A DNA stretch of 64,000 bases, taken from Epiperipatus broadwayi (Eukaryota > Onychophora > Udeonychophora > Euonychophora > Peripatidae). Below the pieces are notes generated by a model that saw nothing but the letters and a program-made list of their open reading frames with translations, had not been told where the DNA came from and did no database searches. Below, piece after piece: positions 21,927 through 33,331 of this stretch. Within the stretch, counting starts at the first letter, position 1; the number at the start of each line of letters is the position of its first letter. The stretch covers positions 10,392,499-10,456,498 of the forward strand of contig JAQFVV010000012.1 of assembly GCA_028023455.1 (NCBI GenBank), read 5' to 3'. The translations under genes and the position numbers were made by a program.

Positions 21927-23149
21927 AGTATTTTGCTCAATAATAAAGTTAATAAATTTGTGAGAATTTATAATTTCCTTCTACTGTTTTAATATTATAA
22001 GGAAAAACCCAAATTTCTGAATTAGGCCATATGCTCCAAAAATGAATTATTTATTATAAAAATAATTATAAAAAAGCAAATTCATGTCACACTCCTAGAA
22101 TAGCTAACAGTAAGTGATAATTATTTAGTCAAAATTGAAAGGATAATTTATGGATAGAATATATGAAATGGAAAAATAATTCCTATTTGACAATCTTGTA
22201 ATGCATCAGAAAGGATTAAAATTTGTATAAAAAGTTTGATCTAGGATCTGAAATGAGTACCTCCAAGCTATTCACAACAAATAGGTAATGCCTGCATAGA
22301 GTTCAAAATTGATATGAACTTAAGAATATCAAATAGTTGGTAAAGCCATGCCTGCCAATAAAGAGTCTGCTATTATGTTTCATAATGATGAAGATTGCAA
22401 TGCAACTTTAAAATTGAGGTGCTAAAATAAATTATATTAAAAGGTGATAAATAATGGTAAACTATTGCTGATGATGATCAAGTGTTGTTGCTTACTTGCA
22501 ATATTCTATTCCCATGTTACAAACCCTGACTTTGAGAAGAGAACTTAATAAACACACACATGATTAAAGATATATTAATTTTCATTAGAATAAGCTTCAA
22601 TGAGTGAAGAATATTTAAAGCAGCATAGAAAGAAAAGTAAAATACTTAAATTCAAGGTTTCAAACACCTTTTTACAAACTTGATTCACAACTTTATTTAT
22701 TATTTCTGAATATTAAAAAAAATGAATATTTTTATATCATTTCTAATAAGAAATTTAAATAATTTACAGTTTAAAAAGAAATACAGTACTAACATTACTA
22801 CAAAATACTGTATTAACATTAATATAAATTCATAATTATGTTGTTGTTTTTCCTAGATATATTTATATTACTTAAATCCTTGAACAAAGACCATAATAAA
22901 TAATCAAAAACTTTAGGAATAAAAATGATATATAAATACTCATGTTTTTGATTCAGAAATAATAAATGAAAGTTTTTGTTAAAACAGAAAATGATGTGAA
23001 TATTATTTTTAAAGAAAGGTATAAAGAAAATTACTGATTTGATTTTTTTTCTTTACTTTTTTTATTAAAAATATGTTTGCAATAATACACATTTGGATTA
23101 GATTGAAGTACTTATAAAGGTTTTAATTTAAAATTGTTTGATTGAATAT
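21927..23149. other. AT-rich spacer
   Basis: No gene or repeat recognised. Confidence 0.5.
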
Positions 23150-23860
23150 TTAGATGATACATAACAGTACATAATTTAAAACTAATTATTAATAATATAA
23201 GATCAAAATTTACTTTTAGTTTTATGCTAATGAAATTTATATATATATTTTGATACTATAATTTCTTAAGTTTACTATAATGTGCTATTGTCTTGCATAT
23301 GTCTGAAACAAATAATTATAATTTATAATTTAGCAAGTAAATATTATTTTTTAACATAGATTTAGTAATTTTTGATGCATAAAATTTCCTTCCTTCCCCC
23401 TACCCCTTTTTCTATTTACTGAAAATACTTTAGATTAATGATAATAGCAGTTTTAATTTGACTAGAAAATTTTAATTAAAAATTAGTTAAATTTCAGCTA
23501 ATATAGTACACAATTTAAAATTAATTATTAATAGTATAGTTTATAACCAAAACTTATTTTTAGTTTTATGTTGAATAAAATTAGTATTTCTATTTTTGGC
23601 ACTGTATCTTTTCATGTTTCCAGTGATGCATCCTTTGCCTTGAATATCTCTGAAACAAATGATATGATTTAAAATTAAACAAAAACTACCCAGAAAATGA
23701 TATTTTACATTTATATTTAGTGACTTCAATTGCATAATATATGAATTCTTTTTTTTTCTCAAAATAATTTAGAATTATGGTAATTAAATTTTTACAATTT
23801 TTGCTGCAAGCAAAATACCTTAATAAGAATTTTAATCTATAAAAATGAGTGAACCTACAG
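23150..23860. repeat. Tandem duplication, two diverged units of about 0.35 kb
   Basis: Shared landmarks occur in the same order about 345 bp apart: GTACATAATTTAAAACTAATT at 23167 and GTACACAATTTAAAATTAATT at 23506; TTTTAGTTTTATG at 23214 and 23560; CTTGCATATGTCTGAAACAAAT near 23293 and CTTGAATATCTCTGAAACAAAT near 23639. Non-coding. Origin unknown. Confidence 0.65.
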
Positions 23861-24599
23861 TTTTTAAACTAATGTACTCATTTAAAAATATAATATTAAT
23901 ATATGTGGTTGTATATCATGAAAATTACTTATTGTACTAAAAAAAGTGCTTTATTTTGTAATCATTAAACATTACTTTAGATATTTTATTAATGACTGTA
24001 TTGATTGTCTTACAAGAACATTGGATGAAAATTAAATAAGGTATTGTACATTAATCATATATTAATTTTATAATCAAAATACTGTATACTATACTATGTA
24101 TATTGAATCAACTCTGTATTGTATATTTTTAGTATGATGTTATCAATTTTACAAGATGGCCACCATTTTCAAAATGGCTGCCAAAAATTCATTTTTTTGT
24201 GATTGTTATGATGAATAATTGATTGTAAATCAAAATTGGAGGTATAAATTGATGGTGATGGCTATAGTGAATCCTCACATAACTATCCCACACTAAGCAG
24301 GCTATAGGTATATTTTATTAATCTGGAAATAAATACCATTTCATGCACAAGATTCACAATAATCATTTCAATGCTATGGATTATATATACATTTCATGTT
24401 TCTTCTTAAAACAACATAATAATCTAATTATATACAGTATAAATATTTATTTAGAATTTAAAGCAAACCATAATAAGAAAGTTAAGTGAATTAGTTCAAA
24501 AACAAATATAGCATCACACTACAATTTTATATAGATGTATTTAAATAATTTTCACAAAACATAATGAAATTCTCTTAAATATTTTACTGAAAAACATGG
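23861..24599. other. AT-rich spacer
   Basis: An imperfect inverted motif, GATGGCCACCATTTTC/AAAATGGCTGCC, lies at 24156-24182. Nothing else recognised. Confidence 0.5.
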
Positions 24600-26500
24600 T
24601 TATTCAATCTTAGGGTCACATAAAATAAGATTTCATCAAAGGCTGCATCTGGAATAAATATAGCATATATACATTAAATTATTTGGAGGTTCCTATCATT
24701 AGTTAAGTTGAGAAAAGACACTAAAATTGTGTAAATAATGTCACAGGTATTTACAAAACACAGTAGATGAGATGTGATAATTATTTCATTTTAACGAGAA
24801 CTCTGCAGTAATTCAGATTTATAGTACCTATATCAATCTCAATGTTTATAGTTGTCAATCACAGTAAAATTTGAAAGATTGATCTATTAATGAACATCTA
24901 TAGTTTGATTTAATCACTTTCAATGTTAAAAAAAATGCTTTTGTAAAGATATGCACTCCTGAGCTTTGAATAAATCTTGGTTCCTCAATTTTCACTATCT
25001 CTCTTTTGGTAATAATTTTTAAAAAAGTCTTTTTAATTTTTGCAAATATAAAAAGGATCTGATTGCAAATCACACAATACCAACTAAACATCAAAATCTT
25101 ATATTTTCAATGGTGACAGTCAAGGGTTGAAAAAAAATTAAAATTTCTTTAATTTTCTTTGAATCACCAAATCAATCTTCAATGATTTTTTTCCCCAATA
25201 TATTTTACATAAGCTGTAAATGATGCTCCATTAGAATTCTTCACTTCCTCAAAATGTTTTTTTAGAATTTGGGAAAAAAGTTTAAATTTACTTCACCTGC
25301 AGTTTTAAGTTTAACTCATTAAAATGGTTAGTTATATCTGTTATAAATGCGAGATCTGATAACAATATGGATTTTTGCATTTGATTTTTTAAGTTCTGTT
25401 GTGAAAGACTTCATATTATTTTTAAGAAATATGGGTATTTCATTCTGAAAGACAAAAAAGCATTCCTAACATTTTTCAGCACCTAATCAGCAAATATCAG
25501 AATGGAGAAGCAAATCACCATATGCTGCATCAATTTTGTTCCAGAAATAGTGAAACTTTTTATGAATGAGACATCTATTACCTACACCTATAATATTAGT
25601 TATTTTTACAGCTACTTTCATGACATTGACTTGATGCAGAAGTTTCCCACATTATGCTTCTTGGTAGCTCATACAATGAATCATAAGGCAGTTAATATTA
25701 TTCTGTTTCAGTAGTCTACAGAAGCCAATTCCAGTCCCTGTCATAGCTTTAATCCCATCTGTTACAATGCAAGAACATTATTGAATCCTCCATAGTTTAT
25801 AACACAGCTTTGAACTGTTTTGAAAATATCAATATCTTTAGTAGTCTTATGTAAAAATATAAAACTGCTCTTTATTATTAATAATCTTCCTGAATATTTC
25901 AAAGAAAATTAGAAGTTGATATATCTATTTGGTCATTGCTGTGATCCAGACAAGTACTCACATTTTGCTATTGAATCACACAATTATTTTGAAATACATT
26001 GATCCATATGTTCTATGCATCCTGTGACAGTCTGATGAGATAATGCAAATGTTTTGAACTTCTCACCTAATTTCAGCTCATTTAACTGTTTTGCAACTTC
26101 AATTGCACATTTTTTCACTATCATAGCAAAGATAAAAGGCTTTTTTGCATTTATAAACTCTAATGCTACTTTGTATGAAGCAGCAGTGCTAGAACTTTGT
26201 GCAGCATTTACATTGGCAAAAAAAAAACTTGCTTGGTACATCAGTTTCTTTTTATATTCTGCAATAATGATACTTCTTGATTCTCCCACATACAAATCAA
26301 ATTTTTCATTATGTAATATAGTGTAATGTCAACACACATTACATTCTTTAGGCATTCAAAACTTGCAAGCAAACAAGACATTGATTTTATTCTTATCATC
26401 TGTAATCAAATAGTTTGATTCCCATCTGCTTTGATACACTTGCTTTTCATTTTGAATTTTTATTTTTTTGCCAGACATAGTTGTATGATGATAAATAGTA
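24600..26500 (-). mobile_element. hAT transposon relic (GTF2IRD2/ZBED-like group)
   Basis: A minus-strand BED-finger/hAT transposase pseudogene occupies about 26480-24860. Terminal inverted repeats were not identified, so the limits are approximate. The region 24600-24860 may be its 3' end. Other hAT ends at 5240 and 28479 are of two different terminal types and need not belong to this copy. Confidence 0.65.
24860..26480 (-). pseudogene. hAT transposase, GTF2IRD2-like, degraded
   Basis: Starts near 26481 with MSGKKIKIQNEKQVYQSRW, matching the family N-terminus (MSGKKRK...FQERW). A region where the BED finger should be follows; its zinc ligands are mostly lost. The 26295-25984 segment reads ASYKVALEFINAKKPFIFA, then IVKKCAIEVAKQL and FALSHQTVTGCIEHM, the hallmark hAT stretch (SKKP...LSxxTVxRRIxxM) in which one invariant Arg is changed. 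Later, near 25390-25300, QKSILLSDLAFITDITNHFN and ELNLKLQ match the domain DLAFLTDITxHLNxLNLxLQ. Multiple stops make it non-functional. Such transposases are also domesticated in vertebrates, but the decay here argues for a dead transposon. Confidence 0.75.
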
Positions 26501-28478
26501 ATAAAATTGATTAAATAGCAGTAGATTACTAAAGATAACAAGGAATTTGGTGAGCAGCAATAATACAATCACAGTAGTTGAATGAAAGGACAATGCTAAT
26601 TATAGAATAAAATATGATACATAAGTGGATGTAAGATAAGGAATCCAAACATGTGCTAAAGATATGTTAATCGAAAATAATACACAATAAAATAATAAAA
26701 AAAAAACAAGTTTGTTTTCAAAGAAAGCAATTTTAAAACTAATGTTTCTAATTTATTTTTGAAAAATAAGTAATTACAAACAAACTATATTTTTACACTA
26801 ATTTCATGATTATATTATAAATTCTAATCCATATATTCAAGCCATCATATAGATATGATTGACAATTGGACACTTTTAAAAAATTAAATTTTTAAATTTA
26901 TTTTTGCAAATCTAACTATTACAAATCAACAACGAATGATAAATGTGCTTGTTTATGATAGTGTAAATTTTAAAATTATGTTTTTCCAACCATTTTTTTA
27001 CATTGTCTCCATTTTTATTAAAAGCAATACATTAAAACATTATTTGGTAGTGTGCCATTACTTTTTAACATGTTATAAATTTCCATTATCCATTTGGATT
27101 GTTTCTGTTTTTATTAGTTTATATTATTCGATAAAATTTTAAATTACATTCATTTTTTTGTTGTTGTTGGTTGTATTTTTTAAATATCAATATTTATTTA
27201 ATTTTATCAATTAACATCTTCAGATTAGATGACTCTGTCTCAAATACAAATGGTATGTAAATCATGTTGGCAATGAATAACTATAAAATACTACCAAATC
27301 ATTAAATGTGGGCTAGCTTTAACTTGTTTTTTCATTTATTTTTTAGCATGACTTAAATTTTATTTTACACAAAAAATAAGTTTATGATTTATGCAAAATA
27401 TTTGTTAACTTGCTTTTGTTGACACAGAATTACAAAATAAAATATGAAAATGCCAGAAAATCTTTAGAATTGCTGCTGACTTATTTTGAAATAAGTATTA
27501 AGTTTTTGTTGATTCATCTAATATTTGAAAAGTACTTAAGTGTATAATGATATAAAAACACTAAATAAAATAACCAACATTGAAGTTATTGATTAGTAGC
27601 AGAATTAAAATATTTAATATGCATTCAATCTAAATAATTTTATTTTTTCACACATCAAAAATAAATCTATAGGGATTGGGCACAAAATCACAGTGGGGAT
27701 TGCAATTTGGACAGTCTTGTTGAAAGACATTTTATTTCATAAAAATAATAAAGAAAATAATACTCATAAATTAGTTGAATATCTTCTGGTGGTGATGTTT
27801 TTATTTCACTTTTTAATCCTGATTGTACTATCTAGCTAATACCCATTTATTAGTAATAACTTGATAACTAAATGAGTTTTCTGAAAGTTTGATAATAAAT
27901 AAAATAATCATAAGCTTATTTTAATAGCCTTGATTACTTGGAAAAAAATGTCTCTTTCTTCCAGATTTGAACACCAAAAAGGCAGGACAAATGAGTTCAT
28001 AGCTAAATGCTAATCACATGATTTATATAAAATATTATTATTGTTACAAGTCATTTTCAAAATATTTGATCTTTTGATTCTATTTGTATTGTAAAATTTT
28101 TCTAATAATTCTGTTGGTTTAGTCTGTTGTTTTTTTTTTTTTTAGGTGAGGTAGTGACAAATATATTTACACTTCACTTTTATTTATTTGCCCAACCCAG
28201 TTACAAAATTTACTCAACAATTTTAATAAGAAAAAACTTCCATGTAAATTTCAATTAAACACATTTTGTGCTTAAGGATCAATATAATATATGGAAGTAA
28301 TATTATACATTTGTAAATCTAAAGATAAATATTCACACCCACCCATCCGCCATTGAGAATGTATTATTAAAACAAAATTCTATATGTATAGCACACTCAT
28401 AAATGTTTTGGGAAAAGTATCATTAATATATATATATGAAAAAACATCTATTTACTTTGAAAATGGGTTGAACAAGAG
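26501..28478. other. AT-rich spacer
   Basis: No gene recognised. A short less AT-biased patch at 27660-27720 (CACAGTGGGGATTGCAATTT) may be a repeat fragment, but I cannot assign it. Confidence 0.45.
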
Positions 28479-28800
28479 CAGTGTTTCTCAACCTTTCTCT
28501 ATCTGCGGACTACTTAGATTCCACAAAAAAAATAATTAAAATAAATTATCTTAATATACATTACTGATTTGATTCCTGAAATGCATGCTGCTTTTTTTTA
28601 TTCACTTGTCATTGATATAATATCCTAATTAATACAAAAAACTATTTAAGTATTGTAGTCTTATTATCATACAATAAAATTACAAAAAAAATCACAGAAT
28701 AATGAGCACAAGAAATATTGAAAATTAGTTTTCTGATTTATTTGTAATTATCAAGTTAAGGATATTTTTCATGATTTAGAGTATTACCTTCTTAAGAAAG
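28479..28800 (+). mobile_element. hAT terminal segment (Charlie-type end)
   Basis: CAGTGTTTCTCAACC at 28479-28493, followed by TTTCTCTATCTGCGGACTAC, resembles hAT termini of the CAGTGGTTCTCAACCTTTTT type and its typical next bases (GCGGACCACTTA). No transposase or matching opposite end was found. The right limit is arbitrary. Confidence 0.5.
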
Positions 28801-29277
28801 CAATTGATCTACTAAAGTCACTGATAGTTTTTTTATAATAGTTATTTGAAGGTGAATGAAAATCTTACTACCATAATCTGAAAATATAAAACTGCATATG
28901 CTATATAAATAATCATAATTATTGACTTCCATAATCATACTCCAGTAAAATAAAATAAAAAAGCTGGTATATAATACTTATATTTGCATGATATAAAAGC
29001 ATTGTATTCCTTTAGCTTTATTTGACCCCAATATGTGACTTAATGCCATGCATAAATTCAACATTAAATAGATTGAAGAACATTTTCAGCAGGAAATATA
29101 GAAAGGTGGGGTATTATGGACAAAAGTCATCAACACAGCTGTTAGCATTGATACAACTGTCAAATAATTACATTAACAATCTATATCACTTCTAAAAAGG
29201 CTACAATAATTTAGACAACCAACTTATATATATATATAATACAGTTGCAATCTACTTGGAAATCATTCTATATAGTG
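28801..29277. other. AT-rich spacer
   Basis: No gene recognised. (TA)n near 29224-29240. Confidence 0.5.
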
Positions 29278-29873
29278 TAACGATATATAAATATGTCGTT
29301 ACATTAATTTAAAATAAAAACTTAAAAGTTAGCAAATAAAAGTAAAAAACTAAACGCTAAAATTAAAATGTTTGTTAAACGTATATACATTCGCACAGAT
29401 GCCAAACTTTAAAAAAAATTTAAAAAAAAAAAACAACAAATAAGTATTTGAACGTACTTTTTTTATAAAAAAGTACAAGATTTAAAAATAAAAACAGGTA
29501 TTAATTAATGTAATCTGTAAATGGAAATGATTGTTTATAAATTGTTTGAAAAGCAAGCTAGCTTTAGGCTCTTGTATAATTAAAATGATCTGATGAAAGA
29601 TAGATAAGAAAATAAAGAGAAATTAGCTTGACCAATGGAAGCACTAAGCCTTGGCTCGGACCCTAACGAAAGTGATGGATTAGTGACGTTTTGTTGAGTC
29701 AATCCGTGTGGATTAATATAAAAAGGGAAATACAGTTTTTTCGGACAGTTCCAGCGTTGTGTGTTTGAGAGGTGGTAGGATGCACATACCACACTCTCTA
29801 TTTAAAAAGGAAAAATGAAAAGACTGTGATACCTTGAACCAGCTATTGCCATCTCCAGAACATTATCTTCCAA
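29278..29873 (+). mobile_element. Gypsy-like LTR (solo or 5' LTR remnant)
   Basis: Begins TGTAACGATAT with an adjacent inverted partner TCGTTACA, a typical metazoan Gypsy LTR start, and ends at CATTATCTTCCA, giving TG...CA ends and about 596 bp. A TATA box lies at 29717-29725, with a likely transcription start 20-30 bases later. A good primer-binding site begins one or two bases after the end. No gag or pol follows and no second LTR was found in the next 2 kb, so it is a remnant. The alternative is a host promoter and first exon. Confidence 0.5.
29717..29725 (+). promoter_or_regulatory. TATA box in the LTR
   Basis: TATAAAAAG within the least AT-biased part of the LTR. A start near CGGACAGTTCC (29742-29752) is at the expected distance. 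Confidence 0.55.
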
Positions 29874-29874
29874 T

Positions 29875-29893
29875 GGAGGCGTCGCGGGAATTA
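29875..29893 (+). promoter_or_regulatory. Putative tRNA primer-binding site
   Basis: TGGAGGCGTCGCGGGAATT begins with TGG (complement of tRNA CCA), then 1 + 7 + 5 bases matching the discriminator, acceptor and T-stem layout, then ATT. The 3' part resembles an Asp-tRNA-type site (CGTCGGGGAATT). The donor tRNA is uncertain. Confidence 0.45.
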
Positions 29894-30950
29894 AAAGCAG
29901 AAACCTGGACTCTTCTACCGTGAGCTATGAACTTTACAAATTAACAACAACCAAAAAAGTAATTAAGAACTTTCGTCATTGATTTTTTTAAAGATTCAGC
30001 TAATTTAAATTTTAAAATGAACTCTTATTTGATTTTCAAATTAATAATTGATTGTTTAAATTTATATAGTTAAGTTTTGCTAAAATCATTTCCATTTTAT
30101 TATTTTTATTTGTAGTAATATTTATTGTAGAAATTATTAAATGCATTACATTTAAGTTGGGTATAGACATTGCATAGATTCTTTAGCGGTTGATTATGTT
30201 GTGGTTTTCACATTCGATTAGAATATATAGGTCAACGATATCACTGCGGCATCTTACGATGAATGCTAATGGGATTCGTATATTCCCTATGCAAGTGACG
30301 CTTATCGATGACTTTGTATTTTGATCGGTTGTGTTTAATTTGGAATGTTTTTGACCGTGGAATCTGTGCAGCTGATCTATACTCAACATTTTAAAACAAA
30401 TTTTATAAAATTCATTTGTGCGAACGTATCTAAATGTTAAATTTAAGTCGGGCGTGAATGGCTATATAGTTTTGTAAAGTTATATTAAGGGAGGGTAATC
30501 TTAGGTTATTCATTTCGTAGTTGAATTGGTTCAATGGATTGGATATATTTGTGTAATAGTAGATGTAGTATGAGATCCGCTTCGGGCAGGATTGCATATA
30601 TATGCCACACACCTTCTGTTTGCCTATGGATGGGTTTGTAAGTCGGCAGAAGACCGCAGTCCATTCCTATGGAGTTTTTTGTTTATTGTTCTACTCGCCA
30701 ACAGATGTCACATTCCTGTTGGTGGAGAGTCAATGTCTTCTCTATTTCTACTTATTGTTCAGATGTACATTCCTGACAGTATAGTATTTTGTGTTGTCGT
30801 ATCATGCTACATTGAATACATAAATGTATCAGATGGATTGGCGCCAGTTGATTGCGAAATTTGTTGCCTAAGGTTAAATCAGGGAAGAATATTTTCTTTT
30901 CAAATGCAGATCTATGTAGTCTATTCATACTTGACTATCTAAATAAAATA
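29894..30950. other. Less AT-biased island of unknown identity
   Basis: From about 30180 to 30930 the base composition is clearly more balanced than the surroundings. Both strands have open stretches: minus 30389-30183 (68 codons) and plus 30592-30942 (116 codons). The plus frame looks hydrophobic, with many Cys, Phe and Leu, but no motif is recognised. It may be the interior or leader of a non-autonomous LTR element, an unknown repeat, or a host promoter or exon. Confidence 0.35.
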
Positions 30951-31129
30951 TTAAACTCATTGAAACTTAGTTAAATGTAAAATTAAAAGTTAATATAAAA
31001 ATCTAAAATGTTAAACTTATTCCTCAACATTTAAATGTTATTTTATATGTGCATAAATAAATATTTTTATGTGTTAATTTCTGGCAGTGGCTTTTATTTA
31101 TTGATATTTAAGATATAAATTAAGATATA

Positions 31130-31205
31130 GATTTTTATCTCTGCGTCTCCGCTGAGCTAGTGACTTGGGCTAACGATCGGAATATTTAAATAAAGTGGAA
31201 TCTTA
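31130..31205 (+). mobile_element. SINE-C tail fragment
   Basis: GGAATATTTAAATAAAGTGGAAT at about 31170 matches the SINE-C tail at 17.80 kb except for one base, and GCTAGTGACTTGGGCTAAC just upstream resembles its body. Further tRNA-like sequence (GGTTAGATTCGATTTCC near 31292) lies downstream but is not convincing as a gene. Confidence 0.4.
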
Positions 31206-32975
31206 ACAGCGCATATCTGCCTACTTTATAAATTTTTCTAGGCTCAAATGCCTAGATGGCACCCTGGTAGTTGCAGATATTGTTTTTGCGGTTAGATTCG
31301 ATTTCCACTTTCATTTCGATCGTTATAATAGTCATGGGAAATCAGTGAATAGTGATGTCAGTGTCTAACTAATCTCCAGGCCATTTTGAAGTTCTTTAGC
31401 TTTCCTTAGAAGAAAGTAAAATTTTACAATTCTGAAGATCTGAAGTCAGTGTGATATTAAAACATTCAGCTTCTACTCATGTTTACATGGATGATTAATA
31501 AGTAGAGTTACACATAATGAATTGTTACTTCCAATCCAAAATAATATATGCTAGGTGAATACTTTTGTTTTGCTACATATGTGTGTATATATATATAACA
31601 TATAAAAGTTTTAATTTATATACGTTATTCTCATTTTAAATTCGATTTCTGTTTTTACAAAGGCTATAAAAAAAACTCGTATACTGTATATAAAGATAAA
31701 ATAAATAAAGATCATTTAAAAAGAGGGAAGGGGAGGGAATAATTTTAGTTACTTTCTGTAAGAAATTATTGCCTTTAAAAGTTCTTTGTAGGCCAAATGA
31801 AAAATCACAATAATTAGAGACAGCATATCAACAGATGGCAAAGATATCCTTAATTCAAATTGCTTAATGACAGCTTATTGCCATATAACATAGAACACCA
31901 TTTAGAAAGAATCGGGATATTCAACTGAAATAATATTTCACACTGACACTTCATTAAAAAGTTCACCTTAATTACAAACAGTTTGTTAATCATATAAAAT
32001 CCTGCTATAAACAACTTTAAGAATTTATTAACAAAATATCATCCATTCATTTTAATTTTAAAAAGTTCACTTACACTGCCAGACCGCCATTTTATTATTT
32101 TTTTTTTTAGTTTCCTACAACAAATGATATAAAGAATTCTTAACAACTTATTTTTTCGAAATACAATTTTTGTTTTCTTTTGTTTAAATAGTTCATAAAT
32201 CAATTAGAAATTTAATCTGTATCTTTAGTATAACTTTTTCTAATATAAAAGTTTTTTCTTAATATTTGTCTCTCTCCCTTTTTGTACGCATAATCATTAT
32301 TATTTATATTTGTAATATATTAATCTAAACTAATAGTGCTCGGATAATACTACAGATAGAAATTGTTTTGTTTTTTTTTTGTTTTAAATAATGAATCTAA
32401 AAGAATGCTCATTCTCCCTCTTTAAATATCTGATTTAATTTTTAAAAGCTCTAACTTATTTATTGCTTATACTTATTACATAAATGAAACCTACAATTTC
32501 AGGCATCAGTTTGATCTTGCTATACTTATTAAATAAATACTCTCTTACAACTCTAGTTAAATGTGGATAAACAGATCTGTACTCAATCTCTTCTTTTGTT
32601 ATACATAGGGTGCAGAATGATATCCATTACGTAAATAAATTATAAGCCTTTTGGTTTAGAAAAAAAAATTCTCTAAGCACCCTTATTAAGTATTTATATA
32701 AAGATTAATATTTATACATGTGCAGTTTTCCTTCACTTAAAGTTTTTGAAACACTTTTTAATTATATTGTAATAATATACGAATTATGTGTAACTGGTCA
32801 ATTCTTTGCTAATAAATACTGTAAAATATACTTCTAGTGACTTAAAGAACAACAGTAAAACATAACACTCATAAAAAAACAGCACTAAAATAAACTAATT
32901 CTTTGCTCATTTTATAATGAAATTTGAATATTAAATCATTCATACAACAACAATTGCAGCTGTAGTAGCTCCTTT
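31206..32975. other. AT-rich spacer
   Basis: No gene recognised. Confidence 0.5.
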
Positions 32976-33005
32976 TCCTCTTCCTCCTCCTCATCATCAT
33001 CATCA

Positions 33006-33081
<76 letters not shown>

Positions 33082-33082
33082 G
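32976..33082. repeat. Compound microsatellite (TCC)n(TCA)n(TTA)n
   Basis: About 107 bases of trinucleotide repeats, more than 70 of them uninterrupted ATT/TTA. Directly visible and expected to be length-polymorphic. Confidence 0.95.
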
Positions 33083-33307
33083 TGTTGCCAAATAGATCTT
33101 GAGTCCTAGCAATTATTTATGTGATGATATTTATCCAAATTGACTTATCCATAAGGTTTTTTTTTGTCCAGCCTATTCATGGAAATTTCATTATAGCATA
33201 TAGTAATTGCCAATTAGATCTTAGATCTATCTGATACTCCAGTCCTCATACTTAAAAATCTATTATCTTATTACTATAAACCAATATAAAAATATTTAGA
33301 CTACTTG

Positions 33308-33331
33308 CTCTCTCTCTCTCTCTCTCTCTCT
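33308..33331. repeat. (TC)n microsatellite
   Basis: Twelve uninterrupted TC units. Confidence 0.9.

Noticed and set aside
29589-29620. CTGATGA followed by AAGATAGATAAGAAA, hammerhead-like
   Set aside because: The bases between CTGATGA and GAAA cannot form stem II, and no stem I partner is present.
30183-30389. Minus-strand frame resembling a Gypsy protease
   Set aside because: Only weak similarity (IRIPLAFIV-like) and no catalytic D-T/S-G triad, so not called.
31250-31305. tRNA-like GGTTAGATTCGATTTCC region
   Set aside because: No convincing cloverleaf or A-box spacing could be drawn.
32976-33331. Regular repeats as a possible CRISPR array
   Set aside because: They are simple trinucleotide and dinucleotide microsatellites with no spacers.
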